Positions 17,642 to 25,474 of a stretch of DNA of 64,000 bases are shown here, in pieces. Under the pieces are notes generated by a model, which did no database searches, was not told the origin of the DNA, and saw only the letters and a list, made by a program, of their open reading frames with translations. Made by a program: the position numbers and the translations under genes. This stretch comes from Halanaerobium sp. MA284_MarDTE_T2. GTDB taxonomy: Bacteria > Bacillota > Halanaerobiia > Halanaerobiales > Halanaerobiaceae. The DNA is taken from assembly GCF_003337245.1 (NCBI RefSeq), contig NZ_QPJE01000011.1, positions 1-64,000 on the forward strand. Reading direction: 5' to 3'. Each line of letters opens with the position of its first letter. Positions within the stretch are counted from its first letter, which is position 1.

Positions 17642-18631
17642 ATGAATAATACAAATGAAGCTCTGCTGAATGGATATATAATTACTGAAGAAAAGATAGA
17701 AAAGATAAAAGACCTTAACCTTAATAATATAACAGAAAGAGATAGTCTGGGTGAAAAGGGATTTCTCTGGTATCATTTAAATGTGGGAACTGAAGAGACT
17801 AGGACCTGGCTTAAAAACAAAAGTGGATTATCAGAAATTGTAATTCAGGAACTGATCTCTGAGGAAACTAGACCCCGAATTCTAAAAGATGATGACGGTA
17901 TTTTGATCAATTTGCGGGGACTAAATTTTAATGCTGATTCTGATGAAGAAGACATGGTTTCTCTTCATATGTGGATTGAGCCAGGTAGAATAATTACCAG
18001 CAGAAGTGAGCGAGTACTGACAATGGATGAGATAGATAAGAGCTATGACGCTGGTGCTGGCCCACTTTCTATAAATGATTTTTTGATACGAGTAATAGAT
18101 GGTATTACAAATAAGATTAGTGAGTACATATATGATATGGAAGAACAGATAGATGATATGGAAGAAGAGGTTTTGACAGGAGAAACCGATAGACTTCGTT
18201 CCCAACTATCTGAGAAGAGAAGAAAAACTATTATTATCAGGCGCTATATAGTACCTCAGAGAGAACTTATGGCCAGGCTTTATAGAGAAAAAATTCCCTG
18301 GCTGACAGAGGCAAATAAAGAATATATTTATGAATTTTCCGACCGAACTATCAGACTGCTGGAAGAACTTGATAATATTCGTGATAGGGCGGCACTTATA
18401 CATGAAGAGATTAACAATAGGATAAATGATCAGATGAATCGGACCATGTATATTTTGTCGATAGTAGGAAGTATCTTTCTTCCTCTTGGATTTTTAACAG
18501 GACTGTTTGGAATTAATATTGGCGGCATGCCGGGTGTAGATAATGATTCTGCTTTCTGGATATTTTCCTTTTCTATGGTTATACTAATAGTGATAGAATA
18601 TATTTTGTTTAAAAAAAATAACTGGCTTTAA
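17642..18631 (+). CDS. CorA-family divalent cation transporter (ZntB-like)
   Basis: 329 residues: large soluble N-terminal domain rich in acidic helices, then two C-terminal membrane helices (about 265-285 and 300-322). The loop after the first helix reads GLFGINIGGMPG, where classical CorA has GMN. The GIN-GGxPG form is usual in ZntB-like members, which carry zinc and other divalent metals. It forms homopentamers in the membrane. Substrate choice between magnesium and zinc is not readable. AAAGGAG precedes the ATG. It is monocistronic and followed directly by a repeat copy. Confidence 0.88.
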   Translation: MNNTNEALLNGYIITEEKIEKIKDLNLNNITERDSLGEKGFLWYHLNVGTEETRTWLKNKSGLSEIVIQELISEETRPRILKDDDGILINLRGLNFNADSDEEDMVSLHMWIEPGRIITSRSERVLTMDEIDKSYDAGAGPLSINDFLIRVIDGITNKISEYIYDMEEQIDDMEEEVLTGETDRLRSQLSEKRRKTIIIRRYIVPQRELMARLYREKIPWLTEANKEYIYEFSDRTIRLLEELDNIRDRAALIHEEINNRINDQMNRTMYILSIVGSIFLPLGFLTGLFGINIGGMPGVDNDSAFWIFSFSMVILIVIEYILFKKNNWL

Positions 18632-18639
18632 TTTAACCG

Positions 18640-18754
18640 CTGGACTTTCCCCATTTTTTATATACTGCTGCAAAAAGGGGAGATGCAGGAAAATTTCGTT
18701 GATGACTAAAGCCCCCTTTTTGCAGCTTGAAAATAAATTTTGGGGAAACTCCTG
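18640..18754 (-). mobile_element. MITE-like repeat, copy 3 (internally deleted)
   Basis: 115 bp: both termini of the repeat are kept (CTGGACTTTCCCC … GGGGAAACTCCTG) but the central 150 bp are missing. The fusion point is near GCAGGA/AAATTTCGTTGATGAC. It is flanked by TTTAACCG at 18632-18639 and 18755-18762. It ends 11 bp before the -35 of the potassium-operon promoter. Confidence 0.8.
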
Positions 18755-18765
18755 TTTAACCGAAG

Positions 18766-18794
18766 TTGACAAGATGATTAAAATATGTTTTAAT
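18766..18794 (+). promoter_or_regulatory. Promoter of the c-di-AMP riboswitch transcript
   Basis: TTGACA (18766-18771), 17 bases, TTTAAT (18789-18794), about 20 bases before the riboswitch. Confidence 0.7.
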
Positions 18795-18813
18795 ATAGAA
18801 AAAGAAAATATAT

Positions 18814-18937
18814 CTGTTGTCCAATCTCATTTTATGAGAGCGGAGGACCCACCTTTTTGGGGCGAATCTAATTTAATTAGAGGAAGACCTTTACTTCCAG
18901 CCCGACAGCTAACTCCGTAGACTTATTAAAGGACAGG
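18814..18937 (+). promoter_or_regulatory. ydaO/yuaA-type c-di-AMP riboswitch
   Basis: Carries the conserved blocks of the ydaO class: GCGGAGGACCCACCTTTTTGG, GGCGAATC, a variable hairpin, GGAAGACC…CTTCCAGCC and CCGACAGCTAACTCCGTAG. TGTCC (18818) and GGACA (18931) close the outer stem. This class binds c-di-AMP and represses potassium uptake and osmolyte genes, which fits the Ktr operon downstream. A terminator hairpin follows at 18966. Confidence 0.92.
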
Positions 18938-18965
18938 CTGCCAGTCAATGGTTATATTATATTTG

Positions 18966-18995
18966 ACACTACAGTCTATCTGTAGTGCTTTTTTA
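18966..18995 (+). terminator. Riboswitch-controlled terminator
   Basis: CACTACAG-TCTAT-CTGTAGTG followed by CTTTTTT. It lies 30 bases after the c-di-AMP riboswitch and is its probable expression platform. Confidence 0.85.
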
Positions 18996-19458
18996 TTTTG
19001 TATTTATATGGGAATATTTGTTCTTAAATTGAATTTATGGTTTCACTGCGAAAAGTATTAAATAATAATTTTCGACTTATATAATCCCTATCTTAAAAAG
19101 CTTCTCAAATTGGTATAATACTAAAAATCGACTTTTCGCACTGCAATCATTTATGATTATAAAAAAATGATTAATATGGTTCTCTCACAAAAAGGTTATT
19201 TGCGTCTCTAACTCATTAAGATTGCACCACAGGCACTACGTATTTAAATAATTCGTACAGGCACTGTTTAATGTAGATTAACGAAAAATGCCGAATGTTC
19301 CGCAAACACCCTTTTTGTGGACACATCTTTAATATATGTTCGGATTTTTATAAAGTGATCTGAAAAAATTCAAAATACAAAGCTCATAAAGCATTAAACA
19401 GTGTTGATAAAATTTTTACAGCATAACTGAGTAAATTCCAGAATAGGAGAGAAGTTGG
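18996..19458. other. 460-base leader region without a gene
   Basis: No coding frame is supported. An inverted repeat, CACTGCGAAAAGT (19044-19056) against ACTTTTCGCACTG (19131-19143; 12 of 13 pair), encloses 100 bp. ACAGGCACT occurs twice near 19230-19265. GTGGACACATCTT at 19317-19329 recurs at 43907-43919. These may be relics of small mobile elements lengthening the ktrB leader. Confidence 0.4.
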
Positions 19459-20781
19459 ATGATAATAAAGAAAAAAAATTTAACACCAGCTCAATATTTA
19501 GTCAGGGGATATTTTGTAGTAATTTTGCTGGGGTCAATACTTCTTATGCTTCCTATAGCTACAAATGATGGACAGGGACTAGGTATTATTGATGCTGTTT
19601 TTACAGCTACTTCTGCTACCTGTGTAACCGGGCTTATAGTTGTCAATACAAAAGAAGCTTTTACAATTTTTGGATCAACCGTAATTATGCTGATGATACA
19701 GATAGGTGGACTGGGTATTATGTCCATGTCAACACTGTTTGCCTTTATTATTGGCAAAAAAATCAGTTTAAAAGAGCGCCTTATTATACAGGAAGATCTA
19801 AATCAGTATCAGATTTCTGGAATGGTAAGACTTGTACAGTATCTTTTAGGATTTACATTTGTAATTGAAGGAACAGGTGCGGCAGTACTCTTTTTGCGTT
19901 TAAGTCAGGACTATACTTTTTGGAAAGCAGTTTATTTATCTGTGTTTCATGCTGTGTCTGCTTTTAATAATGCCGGGTTTGATCTTTTTGGAAACAGCCT
20001 GGAAAGTTTTACCGGTGATATTACCATTAATTTTGTAATTATGATACTTATTATTCTTGGTGGAATTGGATTTGGGGTAATGCTGGAGACATACAAAAGA
20101 GTTAAATTTAAGAAAGCCACCCTGCAGACAAAAATTGTTGTTGTAATTACCCTTGCTCTTTTAGTATTTGGATTTATAGTAATGTTTGCCCTTGAATATA
20201 ATAATACGATGAAGGGGCTGCCTTTACTGGACAAGGTTTTATCAGCCATGTTTTTATCGGTCACCCCAAGAACGGCCGGTTTTAATACAGTCCCTACAGG
20301 TGCATTAAGGCAGTCATCTCTATTTATAATAATTATTTTAATGTTTATTGGTGCTTCACCAGGTTCAACAGGTGGAGGAATTAAAACAACTACTTTTGGT
20401 GTAATGCTTGTAACTTTAAAGAGTATGATTACTGGGAAAGAAGATATGGAAGTTTACAACAGGCGTTTTGAACGACATATTGTATATAAAGCTTTTACTA
20501 TAACTATGCTTGCCGGCACACTGGTCTTATTAGTTACAACTCTGATTTTAATAATAGAAGATTTTCAGTTTATAGATGTATTATTTGAAACAGTATCTGC
20601 GTTTGGAACTGTAGGACTTTCTACTGGAATTACAGGTCAGCTCTCCAAGCTGAGCAGAGTTTTGATAACAATAACAATGTTTGCCGGAAGAGTTGGACCA
20701 CTCACACTTGCAGTAGCCTTTGGAGAAAAACAAATTAAGGGTATATATCATTATCCAACAGAAAAAATTATGGTCGGTTAA
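19459..20781 (+). CDS. ktrB: KtrB/TrkH-family potassium channel subunit
   Basis: 440 residues, the length of KtrB (TrkH is about 485). Four M1-P-M2 repeats each end in a selectivity-filter loop: SATCVTGL, SAFNNAGF, TPRTAGFNT and SAFGTVGLSTG, with the central glycines present. It forms the K+-translocating dimer in the membrane and is gated by the cytosolic RCK protein encoded next. GGAGAG precedes ATG 19459. A c-di-AMP riboswitch lies 520 bases upstream, so uptake should be cut when c-di-AMP is high. It is first in a run of eight closely packed genes. Confidence 0.93.
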   Translation: MIIKKKNLTPAQYLVRGYFVVILLGSILLMLPIATNDGQGLGIIDAVFTATSATCVTGLIVVNTKEAFTIFGSTVIMLMIQIGGLGIMSMSTLFAFIIGKKISLKERLIIQEDLNQYQISGMVRLVQYLLGFTFVIEGTGAAVLFLRLSQDYTFWKAVYLSVFHAVSAFNNAGFDLFGNSLESFTGDITINFVIMILIILGGIGFGVMLETYKRVKFKKATLQTKIVVVITLALLVFGFIVMFALEYNNTMKGLPLLDKVLSAMFLSVTPRTAGFNTVPTGALRQSSLFIIIILMFIGASPGSTGGGIKTTTFGVMLVTLKSMITGKEDMEVYNRRFERHIVYKAFTITMLAGTLVLLVTTLILIIEDFQFIDVLFETVSAFGTVGLSTGITGQLSKLSRVLITITMFAGRVGPLTLAVAFGEKQIKGIYHYPTEKIMVG

Positions 20782-20825
20782 ATTATAAATTTGATATTTA
20801 TACAAATTTCCTGGAGGTTGTGTAG

Positions 20826-21479
20826 ATGAAACAGTTTATTGTAATAGGACTCGGTCGTTTTGGTTCAAGTGTGGCGACAACATTATCTGAAAATGGTTAT
20901 GATGTACTTGCCATTGATAGTAATCAGGATAAAGTTCAGGCTATTACTGATAAGGTTACCCATGCTGTAAGAGCGGATGCAACAGATGAAAATACCTTAA
21001 AGGCACTGGGGGTTGGTAATTTTGATGTGGCAGTTGTCAGCATAGGTGATAATATTTCTGCCAATGTTTTGTGTACACTGATTTTAAAAGAATTACTTGT
21101 CCCATATGTAATTGTCAAATCCCCCCACAGTCTGCACGGTAAAGTTCTTACAAAAGTAGGTGCTGATAGAGTCGTTTATCCAGAAAGAGATATGGGTTCC
21201 CGAATTGCCCATAATCTTATATCTTCTAATGTGCTTGATTATATAGAATTTGCTCCAGAATACGGTGTACTGGAGATAGTTCCGATCGAAAATATGGTGG
21301 GAAAAACACTAAAAGAAATAGGTTTTAGATCTAAATTTAATGTCAATGTAATGGCAATAAAAAGAGGGGAGGATCTGCTGGTATCTCCTGGAGCAGAAGA
21401 TAAGATTAATGAAGGAGATAGGATTGTACTGATGGGAAAAAATAATAGTCTCGAAAAAATTAGAGATTATAATGGATAG
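20826..21479 (+). CDS. ktrA: KtrA/TrkA regulatory subunit (RCK)
   Basis: 217 residues: RCK_N Rossmann domain (1-130; GLGRFGSSV nucleotide loop, DATDENTLKALG) and RCK_C domain (about 140-217; GVLEIVPIENMVGKTLKEIG). In KtrAB an octameric ring of this protein binds ATP/ADP and gates KtrB; the RCK_C domain of related proteins binds c-di-AMP. The gene follows ktrB by 44 bases with GGAGG before the ATG. Protein-level c-di-AMP control on top of the riboswitch is plausible but not visible. Confidence 0.92.
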   Translation: MKQFIVIGLGRFGSSVATTLSENGYDVLAIDSNQDKVQAITDKVTHAVRADATDENTLKALGVGNFDVAVVSIGDNISANVLCTLILKELLVPYVIVKSPHSLHGKVLTKVGADRVVYPERDMGSRIAHNLISSNVLDYIEFAPEYGVLEIVPIENMVGKTLKEIGFRSKFNVNVMAIKRGEDLLVSPGAEDKINEGDRIVLMGKNNSLEKIRDYNG

Positions 21480-21507
21480 ATAATGACGTATATTCAGGAG
21501 GCTTATC

Positions 21508-23331
21508 ATGCAAATAAAAACACTGAAAGGGAAAATGCTGCTCGGTTTTGCAGTTATGATAATTATTATTGCCGGGGTAACCGGCTGGAGTATTTATAAT
21601 TTTAAAATTTTATCTAATGCCATCAATGATATTATGGTAGAAAATTATAGAAGCATTAAGGCCAGTGAGAGTATGGTTGAATCTATAGAGCGGCAGGATA
21701 GTGCTTTGCTTTTAATGCTCCGCTCTCCAGAAGAAAAGGGTCAGGAAATTTTCAGGAAAAATGAAAAGGAATTTTATACCTGGCTTGCAAGAGCCGAAGA
21801 TAATATTACAATTAATGGTGAGGGTGAAATTTTAAATAAGATTAGTGATAATTATTACAAATTTATTTCAAATTTTGATAGATTTTATAATGCAGAAGAA
21901 GATGAACGGTGGAATGTATACAATCAGAAACTTCTGCCAATATTTACACAAATAAAGGATGATATAAGAGGGTTGAGAGAATTGAACAGGCAGGCAATGT
22001 TGGATGCACAGCAGGAGGCCAACAGCAGAGCAAATCAGGCTATTATATATACTCTCATTTTAGCTTTATCTGTTATTATCTTTTCTCTAATTTTTGCACT
22101 TTATTTAACCAAACAGATATTGAGACCAATTAAAGAACTGGAAAAAGGTATCAAAAAGGTAGCAGATCGAAATTTCCAGCAGAAAGTTCAAGTTGCTTCT
22201 GAAAATGAAATTGGAGTACTTGCTGATGAGTTTAATGAGATGATTTCTAAACTTCAGGAATATGAAAAAATAAATATTAAAAAACTTTTAATAGAAAAAG
22301 AAAAATCTGAAGCTGTAGTTAATAACCTTTCTGGCCCACTGATTGTTACTGATAAAGACAGCAAAATAGTGTTAATTAATCAGGCGGCTAAAGATCTATT
22401 TTCAATAGAAAAAGATGTGATTGATGAACATTTTTTGGAGGCTATACAGTCAGAAAAGCTATTTGAATATATTAAAGAGCCGGGAGAAAAAGAAGAAAAT
22501 ACTATCTTAGTAAAGAAAGATGGTCAGGAAAAACATTATAAAGTCTCAACCAATCAGGTTATTGATGAAGAAGAAGGGTATCAGTTTACTGTAACCCTGC
22601 TGGAGGATATTACACGTTTAAAAGAAATTGATAATATGAAATCAGAATTTGTATCCACAGTATCACATGAATTTAGAACACCATTAACTTCTATGAATAT
22701 GGGGTTGAGTATGGTTATTAATGGCGACACAGGAGAATTAAACGAAGAACAGCAGGAACTTCTGGAGGCTGCTTATGAGGATGTAGAGCGGTTAACAGAA
22801 CTGGTTAATGATCTGCTGGACCTGTCTAAAATAGAGTCTGGAAGAATAGAAATGGAGTTTGATAAAACAGATATCAATAATCTAATAGAAAAGACACTGG
22901 AACCATTTTATCGACAGGCGGAAGAGAAAGATATTGAACTCATATTTAATAAAGACGAAGAAAACATTTTTGCCTGGGCTGATCCGGGTAAAATCAGCTG
23001 GGTTATTTCCAACCTGGTTGGTAATGCACTGAGATATGCAGACGAAGGTATTATACAGATTGATACAGAAGTTAAGGGAAGAAGGGTTTTAATCTCTGTA
23101 GAAGATAATGGCCCTGGAATTCCGGCAGAATATCAGAAAAAAATATTTGATAAGTTTGTCAGGGCCGGTAATGATAAAGACGAAAAAAGTGGTACAGGGC
23201 TGGGTCTGGCAATAGCAAAAGAAATAATAACAGCCCATAATGGAAGAATCTGGGTAGAAAGTGAAGAGGGAGAAGGTTCTAAATTCTACTTTTACATCCC
23301 AAGATTTGGTTATCAGGAGGAAGAAAAATGA
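21508..23331 (+). CDS. Membrane sensor histidine kinase (4HB-HAMP-PAS-HisKA-HATPase)
   Basis: 607 residues. TM1 (about 10-28), helical extracellular sensor (about 30-175), TM2 (about 177-200), HAMP (about 200-250), PAS (about 262-370), HisKA with the phospho-acceptor in SHEFRTPLTS, and ATPase with NLVGNALRYA (N box), DNGPGIP (G1) and GTGLGLAIAK (G2). Overall it resembles KinB/NtrY-like kinases. It sits inside a potassium-transport operon, between ktrA and two response regulators, and its stop overlaps the next start by four bases. It may sense turgor, ions or envelope state; the ligand is not evident. Confidence 0.9.
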   Translation: MQIKTLKGKMLLGFAVMIIIIAGVTGWSIYNFKILSNAINDIMVENYRSIKASESMVESIERQDSALLLMLRSPEEKGQEIFRKNEKEFYTWLARAEDNITINGEGEILNKISDNYYKFISNFDRFYNAEEDERWNVYNQKLLPIFTQIKDDIRGLRELNRQAMLDAQQEANSRANQAIIYTLILALSVIIFSLIFALYLTKQILRPIKELEKGIKKVADRNFQQKVQVASENEIGVLADEFNEMISKLQEYEKINIKKLLIEKEKSEAVVNNLSGPLIVTDKDSKIVLINQAAKDLFSIEKDVIDEHFLEAIQSEKLFEYIKEPGEKEENTILVKKDGQEKHYKVSTNQVIDEEEGYQFTVTLLEDITRLKEIDNMKSEFVSTVSHEFRTPLTSMNMGLSMVINGDTGELNEEQQELLEAAYEDVERLTELVNDLLDLSKIESGRIEMEFDKTDINNLIEKTLEPFYRQAEEKDIELIFNKDEENIFAWADPGKISWVISNLVGNALRYADEGIIQIDTEVKGRRVLISVEDNGPGIPAEYQKKIFDKFVRAGNDKDEKSGTGLGLAIAKEIITAHNGRIWVESEEGEGSKFYFYIPRFGYQEEEK

Positions 23332-23708
23332 AGAAAATACTGCTGGTAGATGATGAAAAAAATATAAGGCTTGTAGTTGGTAAAAGCCTTGAAAAAGCTG
23401 GATATGATGTAATATATGCAGTAGATGGAGTTGATGCAGTAGAAAAAGCAAATGAAGCAAATCCTGACCTGGTTCTGCTGGATCTGAGGCTTCCTAAAAT
23501 GAACGGATTTCTTGTTCTGGAAGCTTTAAAAAGTGATGCTGCAACCGAAGAGATTCCTGTTGTAATAGTTTCGGCACTTTCGGAAGAAGATGATATACAG
23601 AAAACCATCTCACTTGGTGCTGAAGATTTTCTGGTAAAACCAATAAATCAAAGTGATTTATTGAGTGCTGTGGAAAAGAATATAAGGGAGGAAAAAGAAA
23701 ATGAATAA
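23328..23708 (+). CDS. Single-domain response regulator (CheY-like)
   Basis: 126 residues, receiver domain only. Acidic pocket D8/D9 (LVDDE), phospho-acceptor D52 (LLDLRLPKMNG), switch Ser (VVIVSALS) and conserved Lys (LVKP) are all present. There is no DNA-binding output. ATG overlaps the kinase stop (ATGA), giving strong translational coupling. It overlaps the next gene by eight bases. It probably passes phosphate or binds a partner protein rather than acting on DNA. Confidence 0.9.
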   Translation: MKKILLVDDEKNIRLVVGKSLEKAGYDVIYAVDGVDAVEKANEANPDLVLLDLRLPKMNGFLVLEALKSDAATEEIPVVIVSALSEEDDIQKTISLGAEDFLVKPINQSDLLSAVEKNIREEKENE

Positions 23709-24396
23709 AAAGATTTTAATAGTTGATGATGAAAAAAATATAAGATTAACTTTGAAGACAGCTCTAAAAAATGCCGGTTATGAAGTTGAAACTGCAGTTA
23801 ATGGAGAAGATGGACTGGCACAGGTAAAGGAAGATGAATTCCCTGTAATTCTGCTGGATATGAAGATGCCCGGTATTGATGGTATTCAATTTTTGCAAGA
23901 ACTAAATAATAAAGAAATTGAAACAAAAGTTATAATGATAACAGGATATGGAAGTGTTGAAACTGCTGTTGAAACTCTTAAACTCGGAGCGATAGATTAT
24001 CTGCGCAAACCCTTTAAACCAGAAGAGATTATTGAGATAGTTGAAGATGTATTTAAGAGATATGAGCTTGAAAATATCGAAAAAGAAGTTGAAAGCTTTG
24101 AGGATTATATAATTTTAGCTAAAAATGCAATTAATAAAAGAAATTTTTCTAAGGCGAAGGAAATGCTGCAGAAGGCTACTTCAGAGAATTCAGAAAAACC
24201 GGAACCATTTAATCTGCTGGGTATCATATATGAGATGCAGCACAAACAGCCCGAAGCTATGAAAATGTATAGAGCAGCACTGGCCCTTGATCCATCATAT
24301 AAGCCTGCGAATGATAATATTGAAAGAGCGGGCGAAAATATGGGTACTGTAGATATAGACAGTATGAATCTTGGAGACGAGGAGAAGGAGGAATAA
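23701..24396 (+). CDS. Response regulator receiver fused to TPR repeats
   Basis: 231 residues. Receiver domain (1-120) with DD (9-10), D53 (LLDMKMPGIDG), T (VIMITGYGS) and K (LRKPFKP) intact. The C-terminal half carries about two TPR-like helix pairs (NFSKAKEMLQKATSENSEK; PFNLLGIIYEMQHKQPEAMKMY…). No DNA-binding, AAA+ or enzymatic domain is present, so the output should be protein-protein contact. It ends in an acidic tail. The GGAGG before the following gene lies in its last codons. Confidence 0.88.
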   Translation: MNKKILIVDDEKNIRLTLKTALKNAGYEVETAVNGEDGLAQVKEDEFPVILLDMKMPGIDGIQFLQELNNKEIETKVIMITGYGSVETAVETLKLGAIDYLRKPFKPEEIIEIVEDVFKRYELENIEKEVESFEDYIILAKNAINKRNFSKAKEMLQKATSENSEKPEPFNLLGIIYEMQHKQPEAMKMYRAALALDPSYKPANDNIERAGENMGTVDIDSMNLGDEEKEE

Positions 24397-24816
24397 ATGT
24401 TTATTGTTATAATTGGATCCGGACGGACAGGTTCTCTTCTTGCCGGAAATCTGTCCAGATCTGGCCATGAAATTGTAGTTGTTGAAAAAAGAACTGCTTC
24501 TTTTACGCTTCTGCCGGTGGATTTCTCCGGATTTCAGATTAAAGGAGACGCTATGGAAAATGATGTTTTAAAAGAGGCAGGAATAAAATCCGCTGATCTT
24601 GCTATAGTAACTACTGGAAATGATCAGGTGAACTATCTTGTAACTCAAATGGCAAAAGAAAATTTTGATGTTCCCAGAATACTGGTTAGGACAATTGATC
24701 CTGCGGTAGAGGATATGTATAAAAATGAAGATAGAGTGGAAATATTTTCTCAAATCTCTCTTTTAGCTGAAAATATTATAAGCAAAATTGATAGGGAAGG
24801 AATGAAATTAGAGTGA
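24397..24816 (+). CDS. RCK_N-only TrkA-like protein
   Basis: 139 residues covering only a TrkA N-terminal NAD(P)-binding domain: GSGRTGSLLAGNLS, GDAMENDVLKEAGI and the usual VNYLVTQMAKE helix. The RCK_C ligand domain is absent. The gene begins right after the previous stop and its stop overlaps the next start by four bases (GTGA). It probably forms a mixed ring with the full-length RCK protein that follows and so regulates the TrkH encoded two genes on. Confidence 0.85.
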   Translation: MFIVIIGSGRTGSLLAGNLSRSGHEIVVVEKRTASFTLLPVDFSGFQIKGDAMENDVLKEAGIKSADLAIVTTGNDQVNYLVTQMAKENFDVPRILVRTIDPAVEDMYKNEDRVEIFSQISLLAENIISKIDREGMKLE

Positions 24817-25472
24817 ATATCATCTTAGTTGGTGGTGGTAAATTAATTTACCATCTTGCCAAAAAATTAATCTCAAAAGGTCATTTCATTACAATTATAA
24901 ATAAAGATCAAGAACTTGCTGCTGATCTATCTAAAGATATAAATGGAACCATAGTTTTTGGCGATGCATCAGAAAAAATGGTTCTGGAAGATGCTGGCGC
25001 ATATAAAGCTGATGTTTTAGTTTCATTGACTCAAAAAGATCATAATAATTTATTTATCTGTAAAATGGCTAAAAAATATTTTGGAGTTAAAAGAACTACT
25101 GCTCTTGTAAATAATCCGGAAAACGAAAATTTATTTACTAAACTTGGCATCAACAGTATTTTTAATATAACCGATCTTATTAGTTCTCTAATAGAACAGA
25201 GTATTTCCTCTGATAATATTAACAATTTAACCATGATAGAAGATGGGAAGTTGAGCATATTTGAAGTAGAGGTTGAAGAAAATTCTGCAGCTGCCGGAAA
25301 AGAAATTAAAGAGATGGATCTGCCTCTTACCATTATTTTAGGAGGAATAATCAGAAATGGAGAAATACAGATACCAAGGGGTGGTTCTAAAATTGAAGTT
25401 GGAGATAAAATAGTTATTATCTCTCTGCCTGAAGAACAGGCTGAGGCAATTAAAGTTTTTGGTGGTGAATAA
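24813..25472 (+). CDS. trkA: TrkA-family potassium uptake regulator
   Basis: 219 residues: RCK_N (GGGKLIYHLAKKLI, GDASEKMVLEDAGA) and RCK_C (about 140-219; SIFEVEVEENSAAAGKEIKEMDLP). Start GTG 24813 overlaps the upstream stop. Together with the RCK_N-only neighbour and the TrkH downstream it makes a second potassium uptake complex in the same operon as KtrAB. It differs clearly from the KtrA above, so this is an ancient paralogue and not a recent duplication. Confidence 0.9.
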   Translation: MNIILVGGGKLIYHLAKKLISKGHFITIINKDQELAADLSKDINGTIVFGDASEKMVLEDAGAYKADVLVSLTQKDHNNLFICKMAKKYFGVKRTTALVNNPENENLFTKLGINSIFNITDLISSLIEQSISSDNINNLTMIEDGKLSIFEVEVEENSAAAGKEIKEMDLPLTIILGGIIRNGEIQIPRGGSKIEVGDKIVIISLPEEQAEAIKVFGGE

Positions 25473-25474
25473 AT

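Noticed and set aside
18699-18920. A 73-codon plus-strand open frame
   Set aside because: It runs from the repeat copy into the c-di-AMP riboswitch aptamer. The RNA element explains the sequence and there is no ribosome site.
23328-24396. The two response regulators as KdpE-like transcription factors
   Set aside because: Neither has a winged helix or other DNA-binding domain; one stops after the receiver and the other continues into TPR-like helices.
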